Below, piece by piece: positions 27,267 to 34,347 of a DNA stretch of 64,000 nt (positions within the stretch are counted from its first letter, which is position 1; every line of letters begins with the position of its first letter). Source of the DNA: Lacipirellula parvula (GTDB taxonomy: Bacteria > Planctomycetota > Planctomycetia > Pirellulales > Lacipirellulaceae). The position numbers were made by a program, and so were the translations under genes. The notes under the pieces were generated by a model. That model had not been told where the DNA came from, did not search any database, and worked only from the letters and a program-made list of their open reading frames with translations. The stretch spans positions 4,942,501 through 5,006,500 of the forward strand of contig NZ_AP021861.1 of NCBI RefSeq assembly GCF_009177095.1. Reading direction: 5' to 3'.

Positions 27267-27641
27267 TCAGACGTGCGCACTGCGGCGCGCGATCTCGTTT
27301 AGCACTTCCGACAGCGGATACTGGATGATCGGGATTTCGCTTTTCGCCACTTCATTGAGCCGCCGCCAACCGCGGGTGACGAGCCCCTCTTGCTCGGCGA
27401 CGTACGCGGGATCGAGCGTTCGCTTGTCGAACGGCCCCTCGACGACGACCGGTGCGAAGTCGGGCGCGACGATGTATTGAGCGAGCACCGGATTGCAGCG
27501 GATGTGGCGTTCGGGCGTCGTGTGGAGAACTTCGGGATCGAGCATGCCGACGACGTACCGCAGGTACATGTCGCTGTCGGTGAGCTCAGGAACGTCCTGG
27601 CCGCAGACGTCGCAGAGGTAGCCTTCGTCGCATTTGGCCAT
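27267..27641 (-). CDS. Conserved hypothetical protein with a CXXC pair
   Basis: 124 residues starting MAKCDEGYLCDVCGQDV; the CDVC pair with the earlier Cys could bind zinc or form a disulphide. The rest (YLRYVVGMLDPEVLHTTPE, HIRCNPVLAQYIV, VTRGWRRLNEV) is ordered but matches no domain I can name. The start at 27641 is chosen because the upstream frame runs through an inverted repeat into dapB. It is the last gene of the thrC-dapB run and may be transcribed with it across that repeat. Confidence 0.65.
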   Translation of the reverse strand: MAKCDEGYLCDVCGQDVPELTDSDMYLRYVVGMLDPEVLHTTPERHIRCNPVLAQYIVAPDFAPVVVEGPFDKRTLDPAYVAEQEGLVTRGWRRLNEVAKSEIPIIQYPLSEVLNEIARRSAHV

Positions 27642-27648
27642 TTGAGGT

Positions 27649-27737
27649 TGGTCCGTTGTCAGTTGTCCGTGGTCAGTTGCGAAGGCGGCTCGAAGCAGCG
27701 ACAGCAGCAACTGACAACTGGCAACGGACCACTGACA
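27649..27737. repeat. Inverted repeat between dapB and the CXXC gene
   Basis: GGTCCGTTGTCAGTTGTC... on the left is mirrored by CAACTGACAACTGG...CAACGGACC on the right, with a few mismatches and a central GC-rich loop. It begins right after the dapB stop (2 nt away) and ends just before the start of the downstream gene. Confidence 0.7.
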
Positions 27738-27739
27738 CC

Positions 27740-28534
27740 CTACAGCCCCAGCACTTCCTTCATCCCGTACATTCCGGCCGGTTTGCCGACGAGCCACTTG
27801 GCGGCGAGGATTGCGCCCTGGGCGTAGCAGTCGCGGTTGCTGGCGGCGACGCGGAGTTCGATCGTTTCTCCGAGCATGCCGAAGACGATCGTATGCTCGC
27901 CTGGGTTATCGCCGGTGCGAACGGCGTGGTAGCCAATTTCTTGGGGCGTCCGCTTGCCGGTGCGACCTTCGCGGCCATGCACGTGCTGCGTCAGCTCCAT
28001 CGCCTCGGCGACGATCTCACCGAACTTCAGCGCCGTACCGCTGGGGGCGTCTTCCTTGAAGCGGTGATGACGTTCGATGATCTCGACGTCGACGCCCGAG
28101 GGATAATCCTTCAGCACCTTGCCGGCGATTTCGGTGAGCTTCATCACGAGATTGACCGCGGTGCTCATGCTCGGCGCGAAGACGATGGGGATTTGCTGCG
28201 CGGCCTTCGCGATGAATTCTTTTTGATCGCTTTCGAAGCCAGTGGTCGCGATCACCAGCGGCTTCTTGAACTTGAGGCAGTGGTCGACGATCGCGATGCC
28301 GGCGTCGGGGACCGAGAAGTCGATCACGACGTCGGCCGCGCTTTCGCCGACGACCGACAGCGGCACGCCGAGCTTCTCGCCGCCGGCGACAACGCCGGCG
28401 TCTTGACCGAGCAATCGGCAACCGGCCGACTCGAGCGCGGCGACGATTTCAATCTGGGAATCTTGGCTGGCGATCGCAACAACGCGACGGCCCATGCGCC
28501 CGGCGGCGCCGTGGATGGCTAGTTTGGTGGGCAT
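27740..28534 (-). CDS. dapB: 4-hydroxy-tetrahydrodipicolinate reductase
   Basis: 264 residues. The NAD(P)H-binding motif is HGAAGRMGRRV, then VVIDFSVPDAGIAIVDHC, IATTGFESDQKEFI, FAPSMSTAVNLVMKL, and the substrate and catalytic segment EIIERHHRFKEDAPSGTALK with the His-His pair and PSGTA. It reduces the dihydrodipicolinate precursor in lysine and diaminopimelate synthesis. Length and motifs are those of typical bacterial DapB. It is transcribed after thrC and two small genes, so this operon covers two branches of the aspartate family. Confidence 0.95.
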   Translation of the reverse strand: MPTKLAIHGAAGRMGRRVVAIASQDSQIEIVAALESAGCRLLGQDAGVVAGGEKLGVPLSVVGESAADVVIDFSVPDAGIAIVDHCLKFKKPLVIATTGFESDQKEFIAKAAQQIPIVFAPSMSTAVNLVMKLTEIAGKVLKDYPSGVDVEIIERHHRFKEDAPSGTALKFGEIVAEAMELTQHVHGREGRTGKRTPQEIGYHAVRTGDNPGEHTIVFGMLGETIELRVAASNRDCYAQGAILAAKWLVGKPAGMYGMKEVLGL

Positions 28535-28547
28535 GCGAAGTTCAACC

Positions 28548-28769
28548 TTAATTCAGCTGCTGCGGATTATCGACATTAGACGTGGATGGAAGCTGGCCTA
28601 CAACGGCGTCGGACGACAGCCGACGAGGCGGCAAGGTAACAGATTGCTCGCTTGATAGCTCCTCCAAACGCCTCAACTCAGCGAACATGGCATGCACGTC
28701 GCCTGCAAATTGCTCAGACCATTTCTTGGCCCCCGCACGAACTTCGTCCACGATAGGGTCAGTCCACAT
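28548..28769 (-). CDS. Small hypothetical protein (DPIVDEVR type)
   Basis: 73 residues. The first half, MWTDPIVDEVRAGAKKWSEQ then FAGDVHAMFAELRRLEE, resembles short proteins found in cyanobacteria and planctomycetes (MWxDPIVEEVR ... FNxDxxAIxxDL), some of them annotated as antitoxin-like. The C-terminal part is less ordered. It stands 13 nt before dapB and 34 nt after the preceding gene. No toxin gene of a known type is beside it, although the neighbour at 28804 could be a functional partner. Confidence 0.6.
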   Translation of the reverse strand: MWTDPIVDEVRAGAKKWSEQFAGDVHAMFAELRRLEELSSEQSVTLPPRRLSSDAVVGQLPSTSNVDNPQQLN

Positions 28770-28803
28770 CCTCGTACCTTCCCAAGAGGTTCATCGCAAC
28801 CAA

Positions 28804-29226
28804 CTAGCTGTTCAAGTAGTCGCTTCCAGTCACATACACAGAAACGCAAATCGATAGCCCGCACTCAGCACACAACTTCAATAACTCCACCGGGAAATCA
28901 TTTGATTGCCCAATGCTCTGCTGATACGGAAAATCCCAACCAAAATCGAAATACGCCTCCTCGACGCCGGCAGCTGACGTGAGTTGCGAAATTTCAGCTC
29001 GGTGTGTTTGCAGAAAGCGGATTGTATCCGCAATTTGCTGCGGAACGCTCCCGCCATCAGCATCGCTCGCCAGAAACGTCACACCGCCATTCTCGTGAAG
29101 GCGCGTCGACCGTGTTCCTCTTGGTTCGCCCTGTCGCCACAGAGCGTAAGGGGCTAGCGAACAACTCGCTAAGGCGTGGTGGGCGTCAAACCCCTTGCCG
29201 GCGATGTGCAGTACGCAACCAGGCAT
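28804..29226 (-). CDS. Conserved hypothetical protein between thrC and dapB
   Basis: 140 residues beginning MPGCVLHIAGKGFDAHHALA, with LAPYALWRQGEPRG, FLASDADGGSVPQQI, VEEAYFDFGWDFP and a hydrophobic C-terminal ELLKLCAECGLSICVSVYV. I recall uncharacterised proteins with this N-terminal phrase and layout, but no function. It starts 8 nt after the thrC stop and is followed by a 73-residue gene, so it is likely co-transcribed. The mixed alpha/beta pattern suggests a compact cytosolic domain. Confidence 0.6.
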   Translation of the reverse strand: MPGCVLHIAGKGFDAHHALASCSLAPYALWRQGEPRGTRSTRLHENGGVTFLASDADGGSVPQQIADTIRFLQTHRAEISQLTSAAGVEEAYFDFGWDFPYQQSIGQSNDFPVELLKLCAECGLSICVSVYVTGSDYLNS

Positions 29227-29234
29227 CTGAAGTC

Positions 29235-30650
29235 TTAGCTATTGAGTTGAATCGCCTGCACGATCTCGTTGAGGTCGTTCTCCACCTTCACCGCGCGATT
29301 CGCGAACGCCGCCCGGCTAACGCCGCGCTTGCCGAGGACGCGGTTGAATTCTTCCTGGTCGGTGGTGTGATAGGCGACCGTCGCGGTTGGGTCTTTGAGT
29401 TGATGGCCGGTAAGGATGCAGACGACGCGGTCGCTGGGGGCGATGACGCCTTCCTCGCGGAGGAGCTTGGCGCCGGCGACGCTCGCGGCGCTGGCCGGTT
29501 CGCAGCCGAGGCCGTTGGCGCCGACCTGGGCCTTGGCGTCGAGCATCTGCTGATCGGTCACCTCGCGGACGACGCCGTCGCACCACTCAAGGGCCCGCAG
29601 GCATTTGGTGAGGTTCACCGGGCGGTTGATTTCGATGGCGCTGGCGATCGTGTCGGCCTTTGACGAGGCGGCGTCGAGGCCGGCGTAGTACTTGTTGATG
29701 ATCGATTGATCGGGCCGGCCGCCGTTCCAACGCAGGCCGCGATCGTTGTAGAGCGAGTTGAGCGTGTTGGCGCCGGCGGCGTTGATGACGGCGAGTCGCG
29801 GGATGCGATCGATGAGGCCAAGTGCGTGGAGTTCGTGGAACGCTTTGCCGAACGCGCTGCTGTTACCGAGGTTGCCGCCCGGCACGACGATCCAATCGGG
29901 AACCTGCCAATCGAGGCTCTCGAGGACCCGGAACATGATCGTCTTCTGGCCTTCGAGCCGGAATGGATTGACGCTGTTCACCAAGTAGATGCCGAGTTCC
30001 TTGCTGACCTGCTGGACGCGGTGCATCGCGTCGTCGAAGTCGCCAGCGATCTGGATCGTGAGTGCGCCGTAGTCGAGCGCTTGCGACAGCTTGCCGTACG
30101 AGATCTTGCCCGAGCCGATGAAAATGACGGCCTGCATCAGCTTGCTGCTGCAGCAGTAGAGGGCGAGCGAGGCGCTGGTGTTGCCAGTCGAGGCGCAGGC
30201 GGCCCGCTTGGCGCCGATCATGTGGGCGTGGGTGAACGCCGCGGTCATGCCGTTGTCTTTGAAGCTGCCCGAAGGGTTCATCCCTTCGTACTCTAAGAAC
30301 AGCGTGCCGGGGTTTGTGCCAACGTACTTGGCGACGCCGTCGGTGGCGATCAGCGGGGTTTGGCCTTCGCCGATGGTAACGATCTTTTCGGGCGGGGCGA
30401 ACGGCAGCAGTTCCGAGAACCGCCAGACGCCGCTGCGGCAGAGGGGCTCGTTGCGGCGCGACCACTTCTTTTCGAACCAGCGCAGCGAGTCAGGGACTTG
30501 GCTCCGCTCCCAGTCGTAGGCGATGTCGAGCAGCGATCCGCACTTCGGGCACGAGGTATGGACTTCGCCCACGTCAAACGTGGAGCCGCAGTCTGGCGAA
30601 AGGCAAACTTGATGTGCCAGGTCGGTAACGATGTCGGCCGAAGTTGCCAC
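29235..30650 (-). CDS. thrC: Threonine synthase
   Basis: 471 residues of a fold-type II PLP enzyme. An N-terminal zinc-ribbon-like segment has four Cys (C16, C21, C34, C37), then [11 protein letters not shown]. The PLP lysine is in [11 protein letters not shown] (Lys131), with [10 protein letters not shown] as phosphate cup and a [15 protein letters not shown] loop. It converts O-phosphohomoserine to threonine. The start codon is GTG with a GGAG 11 nt upstream. It leads the minus-strand run to dapB. Confidence 0.93.
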   Translation of the reverse strand: MATSADIVTDLAHQVCLSPDCGSTFDVGEVHTSCPKCGSLLDIAYDWERSQVPDSLRWFEKKWSRRNEPLCRSGVWRFSELLPFAPPEKIVTIGEGQTPLIATDGVAKYVGTNPGTLFLEYEGMNPSGSFKDNGMTAAFTHAHMIGAKRAACASTGNTSASLALYCCSSKLMQAVIFIGSGKISYGKLSQALDYGALTIQIAGDFDDAMHRVQQVSKELGIYLVNSVNPFRLEGQKTIMFRVLESLDWQVPDWIVVPGGNLGNSSAFGKAFHELHALGLIDRIPRLAVINAAGANTLNSLYNDRGLRWNGGRPDQSIINKYYAGLDAASSKADTIASAIEINRPVNLTKCLRALEWCDGVVREVTDQQMLDAKAQVGANGLGCEPASAASVAGAKLLREEGVIAPSDRVVCILTGHQLKDPTATVAYHTTDQEEFNRVLGKRGVSRAAFANRAVKVENDLNEIVQAIQLNS

Positions 30651-30829
30651 CTGATCCGATGCTCCGCGGAGATCGAGGCCGACTGAGCCCGGCGCGTGAT
30701 GCCGGACCGAGACAGACTCGCAGTAAGCTTAGTAGGGAAAACGACTTACCAAGTCTATCCGCGCAAGCGGCGACCAGCAACGGAGCGGCTGTCGCGGCGT
30801 CGGGCGTGGCGGCGGTCCGCTTGGAACGA

Positions 30830-31045
30830 TTAGCCCGTATGCATTAGCAAACGCTCCCAGTACTCGTAGACCGCGAGGTATCCCGCCCGCACGTTGCGGC
30901 TGTACGTTTCGCTCTGGAACAGGGCCAATATAAGGATCACGGGTGTCGCGATCACCCAGCTGAGCGGCAGCACGATGCCCCAAACGAGAGGCCTGAGCAA
31001 CGTCGTTCCGAGCAGGTCGAAAAGGAGTTCCAGCATTACTTCCAT
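30830..31045 (-). CDS. Small two-helix membrane protein
   Basis: 71 residues starting MEVMLELLFDLLGTTLLRPL. Two hydrophobic stretches (VWGIVLPLSWVIATPVILI and the preceding LLFDLLGTTLL) and a polar C-terminus (SRNVRAGYLAVYEYWERLL) suggest an inner-membrane protein. The alternative start at 31036 lacks a better ribosome site. It is divergent from the DksA-like gene, with 199 nt between them. No function is known to me. Confidence 0.55.
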   Translation of the reverse strand: MEVMLELLFDLLGTTLLRPLVWGIVLPLSWVIATPVILILALFQSETYSRNVRAGYLAVYEYWERLLMHTG

Positions 31046-31244
31046 CCCCGGAAGCGGACTGCGGCGAGGCCGCGAAAGCGGTGAATCGGCTGTCAAAAAA
31101 ATGCACAACACCATTGGCCGCAACGACTTAGAATCGGAGGGCATAGGTGGCATTAGTTTGACGGTATCGATAATTCGCTTTACAATATCGGTTCTTGGCC
31201 CATTTCGGCCGTGACGGTCGGGGGCCTCGCTCCGGAGGAACGAC

Positions 31245-31625
31245 ATGAAGAAAGCGGATATGAAGGTGTACCGAGATCGGTTGGTCGATCTTCGGGCCCG
31301 GCTTCGCGGCGACGTGACCTCAATGACGCACGCTGCGTTGCGCAAGGGTGGGGCGGATGGAGCCAGTAGTTCCAGTATGCCAATTCATATGGCAGAACTC
31401 GGGAGCGAAAACTACGAGCAGGAGTTCACGCTCAGCTTGCTCGCCAATGAAGAAGACCGTCTCGGCATGATCGAGATGGCGCTCCAGCGGATCGAGGGGG
31501 GCGAGTACGGGCAATGCGAACAGTGCGAGGGAGTTATTCCCAAGGCGCGACTGAACGCGATCCCTTACACGCCTGTCTGCATCAAGTGCGCTGAATCACG
31601 CGATCAGCGGGCTCCGCTGGACTAG
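31245..31625 (+). CDS. DksA/TraR-type zinc-finger protein
   Basis: 126 residues. A helical N-terminus (MKKADMKVYRDRLVDLRARL) and a long middle (FTLSLLANEEDRLGMIEMAL, ALQRIEGGEYGQC) form the coiled-coil, followed by the four-Cys finger CEQCEG...CIKCAE typical of this family. Such proteins bind the RNA polymerase secondary channel and tune transcription with ppGpp. The tip acidic residues of classical DksA are not clearly present, so the effect is open. GGAGG at 31234-31238 sets the start. lspA follows after an inverted repeat. Confidence 0.87.
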   Translation: MKKADMKVYRDRLVDLRARLRGDVTSMTHAALRKGGADGASSSSMPIHMAELGSENYEQEFTLSLLANEEDRLGMIEMALQRIEGGEYGQCEQCEGVIPKARLNAIPYTPVCIKCAESRDQRAPLD

Positions 31626-31665
31626 TCGCGGGATCTTCGTTGAATTGATTTGTTGAACGACAACA

Positions 31666-31748
31666 AGCCCCGGCTTCTGGCCGGGGGTCGGCTTGCTTCC
31701 CGGAAGCTTTCCGCTGGCAGTGACGACCCCTGGCCGGAGGCCGGGGCT
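31666..31748. repeat. Inverted repeat between the dksA-like gene and lspA
   Basis: The 25-nt arms at 31666-31690 and 31724-31748 (AGCCCCGGC...GGGTCG and its complement) differ at three places, all transitions, so that G-T pairs keep the RNA stem. Loop 33 nt. It may modulate read-through into lspA. Confidence 0.75.
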
Positions 31749-31821
31749 CCATATTTGTATTCGCAGCGTTTGTAGTCACAGCGCCCCGCCATGAACGGCA
31801 GGGCAGGGAGTCTCTATCGCG

Positions 31822-32412
31822 ATGGACGTGCGATCTCCGCTTCCGTGGACCCGCCACCTGCTTTTCTGGTCGCTGGCGCTCGGCGGTTTGGCCATCGACC
31901 TCTGGTCGAAGCACTACATGTTCAGCCAGCCGGATTTGCTGGCTCACGACGTCCGTTGGGTCTGGACGGGGCATGCCGGGTTTCAGCTAAGCTTGAACGA
32001 GGGCGCCCTGTTCGGCATGGGTTATGGCAAAGTCTGGATCTTCGCCATCGCGGCCATTGCTGCTGCGATCGCGATTCCGGTGTGGCTGTTCATTCTTGGC
32101 GCCGCGCGCGATCGATCTGTCACGATCGCACTCGGCTGCATCTTCGGCGGCGTCGTCGGCAATCTCTACGATCGCCTTGGGTTGCCGGGGCTTCTATGGT
32201 CGGACTGGGATCCCGCGCGTACAGGATCTGTACACGCCGTGCGCGACTTCATCCTCGTGGTGCGGCGTTGGCCGCCGCAGGGGCAGTTCGACGTGTGGCC
32301 CAACTTCAACATCGCCGATGCGCTGCTCGTCTGCGGCGCGATCGCACTATTCCTCCTCTCGTGGAAGCGGCCCGCCACAGCGGATCAGCCGGAAGCGGCG
32401 GTGACAAACTGA
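31822..32412 (+). CDS. lspA: Lipoprotein signal peptidase (signal peptidase II)
   Basis: 196 residues with four membrane helices. Family motifs are present: ALGGLAIDLWSKHY with the first conserved Asp, FQLSLNEGALFGMG, GGVVGNLYDRL with one catalytic Asp, and the C-terminal FNIADALLVCGA with the other. It removes signal peptides of prolipoproteins after lipid attachment; the EF-hand lipoprotein at 3830 is one likely client. An extra hydrophilic stretch (WSDWDPARTGSVHAVRDFIL) between helices 3 and 4 is longer than in E. coli, as often in planctomycetes. Confidence 0.9.
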   Translation: MDVRSPLPWTRHLLFWSLALGGLAIDLWSKHYMFSQPDLLAHDVRWVWTGHAGFQLSLNEGALFGMGYGKVWIFAIAAIAAAIAIPVWLFILGAARDRSVTIALGCIFGGVVGNLYDRLGLPGLLWSDWDPARTGSVHAVRDFILVVRRWPPQGQFDVWPNFNIADALLVCGAIALFLLSWKRPATADQPEAAVTN

Positions 32413-32741
32413 AATGCAGAAGGCTACGTATTGCGACGAAATCTGGATGCATGAAAGTTTATTCGCATTAACTGTTTCTCGCGATTGATCTGAAAACGTC
32501 CACGTTGATTCGTAAGAAACCAGTTCGTCGGTCGCTATTATTCCAATTTATTTCCTGCGGTCTTCCGCAAAGGGTCTTGTCGCTAAGTCTAAGCCGAGCT
32601 TTGATTTAGTAACGGCCTCGAAAATTGCGATCTGAATCATCCGGCATCAGGTTTGCAATCATTCGGTGGTCAATTTCGTACCGCTTCAGTAGCGGGCGGG
32701 GCAGCGTCTTGTTTATTTGATTCGGTTTACGGAGAAGTACA
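32413..32741. other. Intergenic stretch upstream of the Rrf2-type gene, no gene seen
   Basis: These 329 nt are more AT-rich than the surroundings and hold no convincing frame or long hairpin. They probably contain the promoter of the Rrf2-type regulator, which may bind its own control region. Confidence 0.4.
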
Positions 32742-33179
32742 TTGAGAATCTCGCGCGCATCCACGTACGCACTACTCGCGACAGTTCAGCTGAGCGACTC
32801 GCCAGCCTCACCGCCCATCCCTTGCAGTCAGTTGGCCCAACTCGGCGACATGCCGGAGCGGTTCCTGCTGCAAGTGTTGCGTAACTTGGTCAACGAAGGG
32901 CTGCTGAAGTCGACCCGTGGCGTTGATGGCGGTTACCGCCTCGCGAAGCCGCTGTCGCAAATCACGATGCTTGAAATCGTGGAAGCGATCGACGGCCCGG
33001 TTCAACCAGAGTTGCCGCAGATCGGCGGCCTGCAGCCGCAATCGCAAAAGAAGCTGGCCGAAGTTCTCGGCGACGTTGCCGGCGACGCGAAGAAGCGGCT
33101 CGCCAGCGTCACGCTCGCACAGCTGAAGCCGGTCGCCGCGACGGCTGCGAACGGCTCGAAGGCGCGCCGCACCGGCTGA
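32742..33179 (+). CDS. Rrf2-family transcriptional regulator
   Basis: 145 residues. The start MRISRASTYALLATVQLS and the wing GLLKSTRGVDGGYRLAKPLS then ITMLEIVEAIDGP are the Rrf2 winged-helix signature. The Cys cluster that holds Fe-S in IscR or NsrR is absent (only Cys at about residue 28), so it is not an obvious Fe-S sensor. The start is a TTG fixed by GGAGAA at 32731-32736 and by the match to the family N-terminus. It stands alone before a terminator; targets are unknown. Confidence 0.85.
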   Translation: MRISRASTYALLATVQLSDSPASPPIPCSQLAQLGDMPERFLLQVLRNLVNEGLLKSTRGVDGGYRLAKPLSQITMLEIVEAIDGPVQPELPQIGGLQPQSQKKLAEVLGDVAGDAKKRLASVTLAQLKPVAATAANGSKARRTG

Positions 33180-33228
33180 GCTTGAACGACCGCCGGACAC
33201 GCGGTCGCCGGGCTCGTTCGATATCCTG

Positions 33229-33265
33229 AAAAACGTCTACTCGCCTCGGCGTGTAGGCGTTTTTT
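33229..33265 (+). terminator. Terminator after the Rrf2-type gene
   Basis: AACGTCTAC pairs with GTAGGCGTT (one G-T pair) and is followed by a T-run. It lies 50 nt past the stop, between convergent genes; the A-tract on the left may help the other strand too. Confidence 0.8.
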
Positions 33266-33288
33266 GCTGCGCGCTCGATGTTGCTACT

Positions 33289-34347
33289 CTACTGCGCGCT
33301 CGACTTCGTACCCGAAGTCGAGAAGATAATCGGCTGCCCGTGGGGCAACGGCCGAATCGCGAGCAGCACGCCCGCTTCCCACATCGCCCGCTTGAGCGTC
33401 CGCAGTTCGCCGTAGCTGTCGGGGTATACCCAAGCCGTGACCGCTGGGGTCGCCGTCCGCCGTCCCTTCAGCTGCCGCATGAAGGGCGACGTCGGCAGCA
33501 GGGCCTGATCGATCGTCTGGCCAATGTCTTCGGAAATCGGCAGGAAGACGCCCTGCAGTTCAACCGTCGCTTGCGGCGGCATCGGCATGCCGGGCGGCCC
33601 TTGGACGGCGACCATGTGCTTCTTCACCGACAGTCGCATGCGGAAGCCGTCGATCGGTCCATAAACATCCTCGGCCGAACTGCGATCTCGTAACCCGCTA
33701 CGAATATAGTCGCCGCCGCGAGCCCGCACTTCTTCCAACAAGGCGTCCGCAGGAACGACCGCAAGTAGACCGCGCTTGATGCGGACATGGACCTCGTCGC
33801 CCTCGACGGTCTTCGCCAGCGGCGTGGGCACGCATTCGACCTCTTCGACGTCGGGCGTCTGCGAGACGAGCGATACCTGCTCCTGCGTGAGTTGCGTCAG
33901 CTTGATCTCTGCTTCGGCGATCGCCCGCTGCACGTCGAACTGGCTTTGACCGCTCGCGTCGAGCTTCGCCCGCCGCTCGGCGATCTCCTGCTCGACCGCG
34001 GCTTGGACCACGGCTAGTTGCTGCCGGCGGCCCTCCGTTAGCGCCGCCTGAACGCTCAGGTCGGCGATGCGGGCGACGTCGTTCTCGATCTCTTCCTTGG
34101 CCTTCAGCGCCTTCGCGAGTTCATCCTTGAGCTTGGACGCATCGACGAGTTGCGGCTGTTCGACCTGCTCCGTCTGCGGTTTTGGCTTCGCCTTTTTCGG
34201 CGTCATCGCCGCGTCGAACTCTTCGGGCCGCGAGGCGCGCACGCCGACGATCATCACGAGGACGATGAGGATGCCGACCATGTTACAGACGACGTCGATG
34301 AAGGAGTCTTGCCCCGGCATCGAGTCGTCGTCATCGTGTTGTTCCAC
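33289..34347 (-). CDS. ExbD/MotB-like stator subunit B1 (Asp in the membrane helix)
   Basis: 352 residues. A short acidic N-terminus leads to one membrane helix, DSFIDVVCNMVGILIVLVMI, with a buried Asp (Asp18) in the pattern F-x-D-V-x5-G that the next upstream gene shares. In ExbD, TolR and MotB such an Asp carries protons. A coiled-coil (about 70-160) and a C-terminal soluble domain (about 180-345; VRIKRGLLAVVPADALL, TAWVYPDSYGELRTL) lie outside. The GTG start at 34347 has AAGGAG 6 nt upstream and overlaps the previous stop by 17 nt. It is the last gene of a four-gene set. Confidence 0.7.
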   Translation of the reverse strand: MEQHDDDDSMPGQDSFIDVVCNMVGILIVLVMIVGVRASRPEEFDAAMTPKKAKPKPQTEQVEQPQLVDASKLKDELAKALKAKEEIENDVARIADLSVQAALTEGRRQQLAVVQAAVEQEIAERRAKLDASGQSQFDVQRAIAEAEIKLTQLTQEQVSLVSQTPDVEEVECVPTPLAKTVEGDEVHVRIKRGLLAVVPADALLEEVRARGGDYIRSGLRDRSSAEDVYGPIDGFRMRLSVKKHMVAVQGPPGMPMPPQATVELQGVFLPISEDIGQTIDQALLPTSPFMRQLKGRRTATPAVTAWVYPDSYGELRTLKRAMWEAGVLLAIRPLPHGQPIIFSTSGTKSSAQ

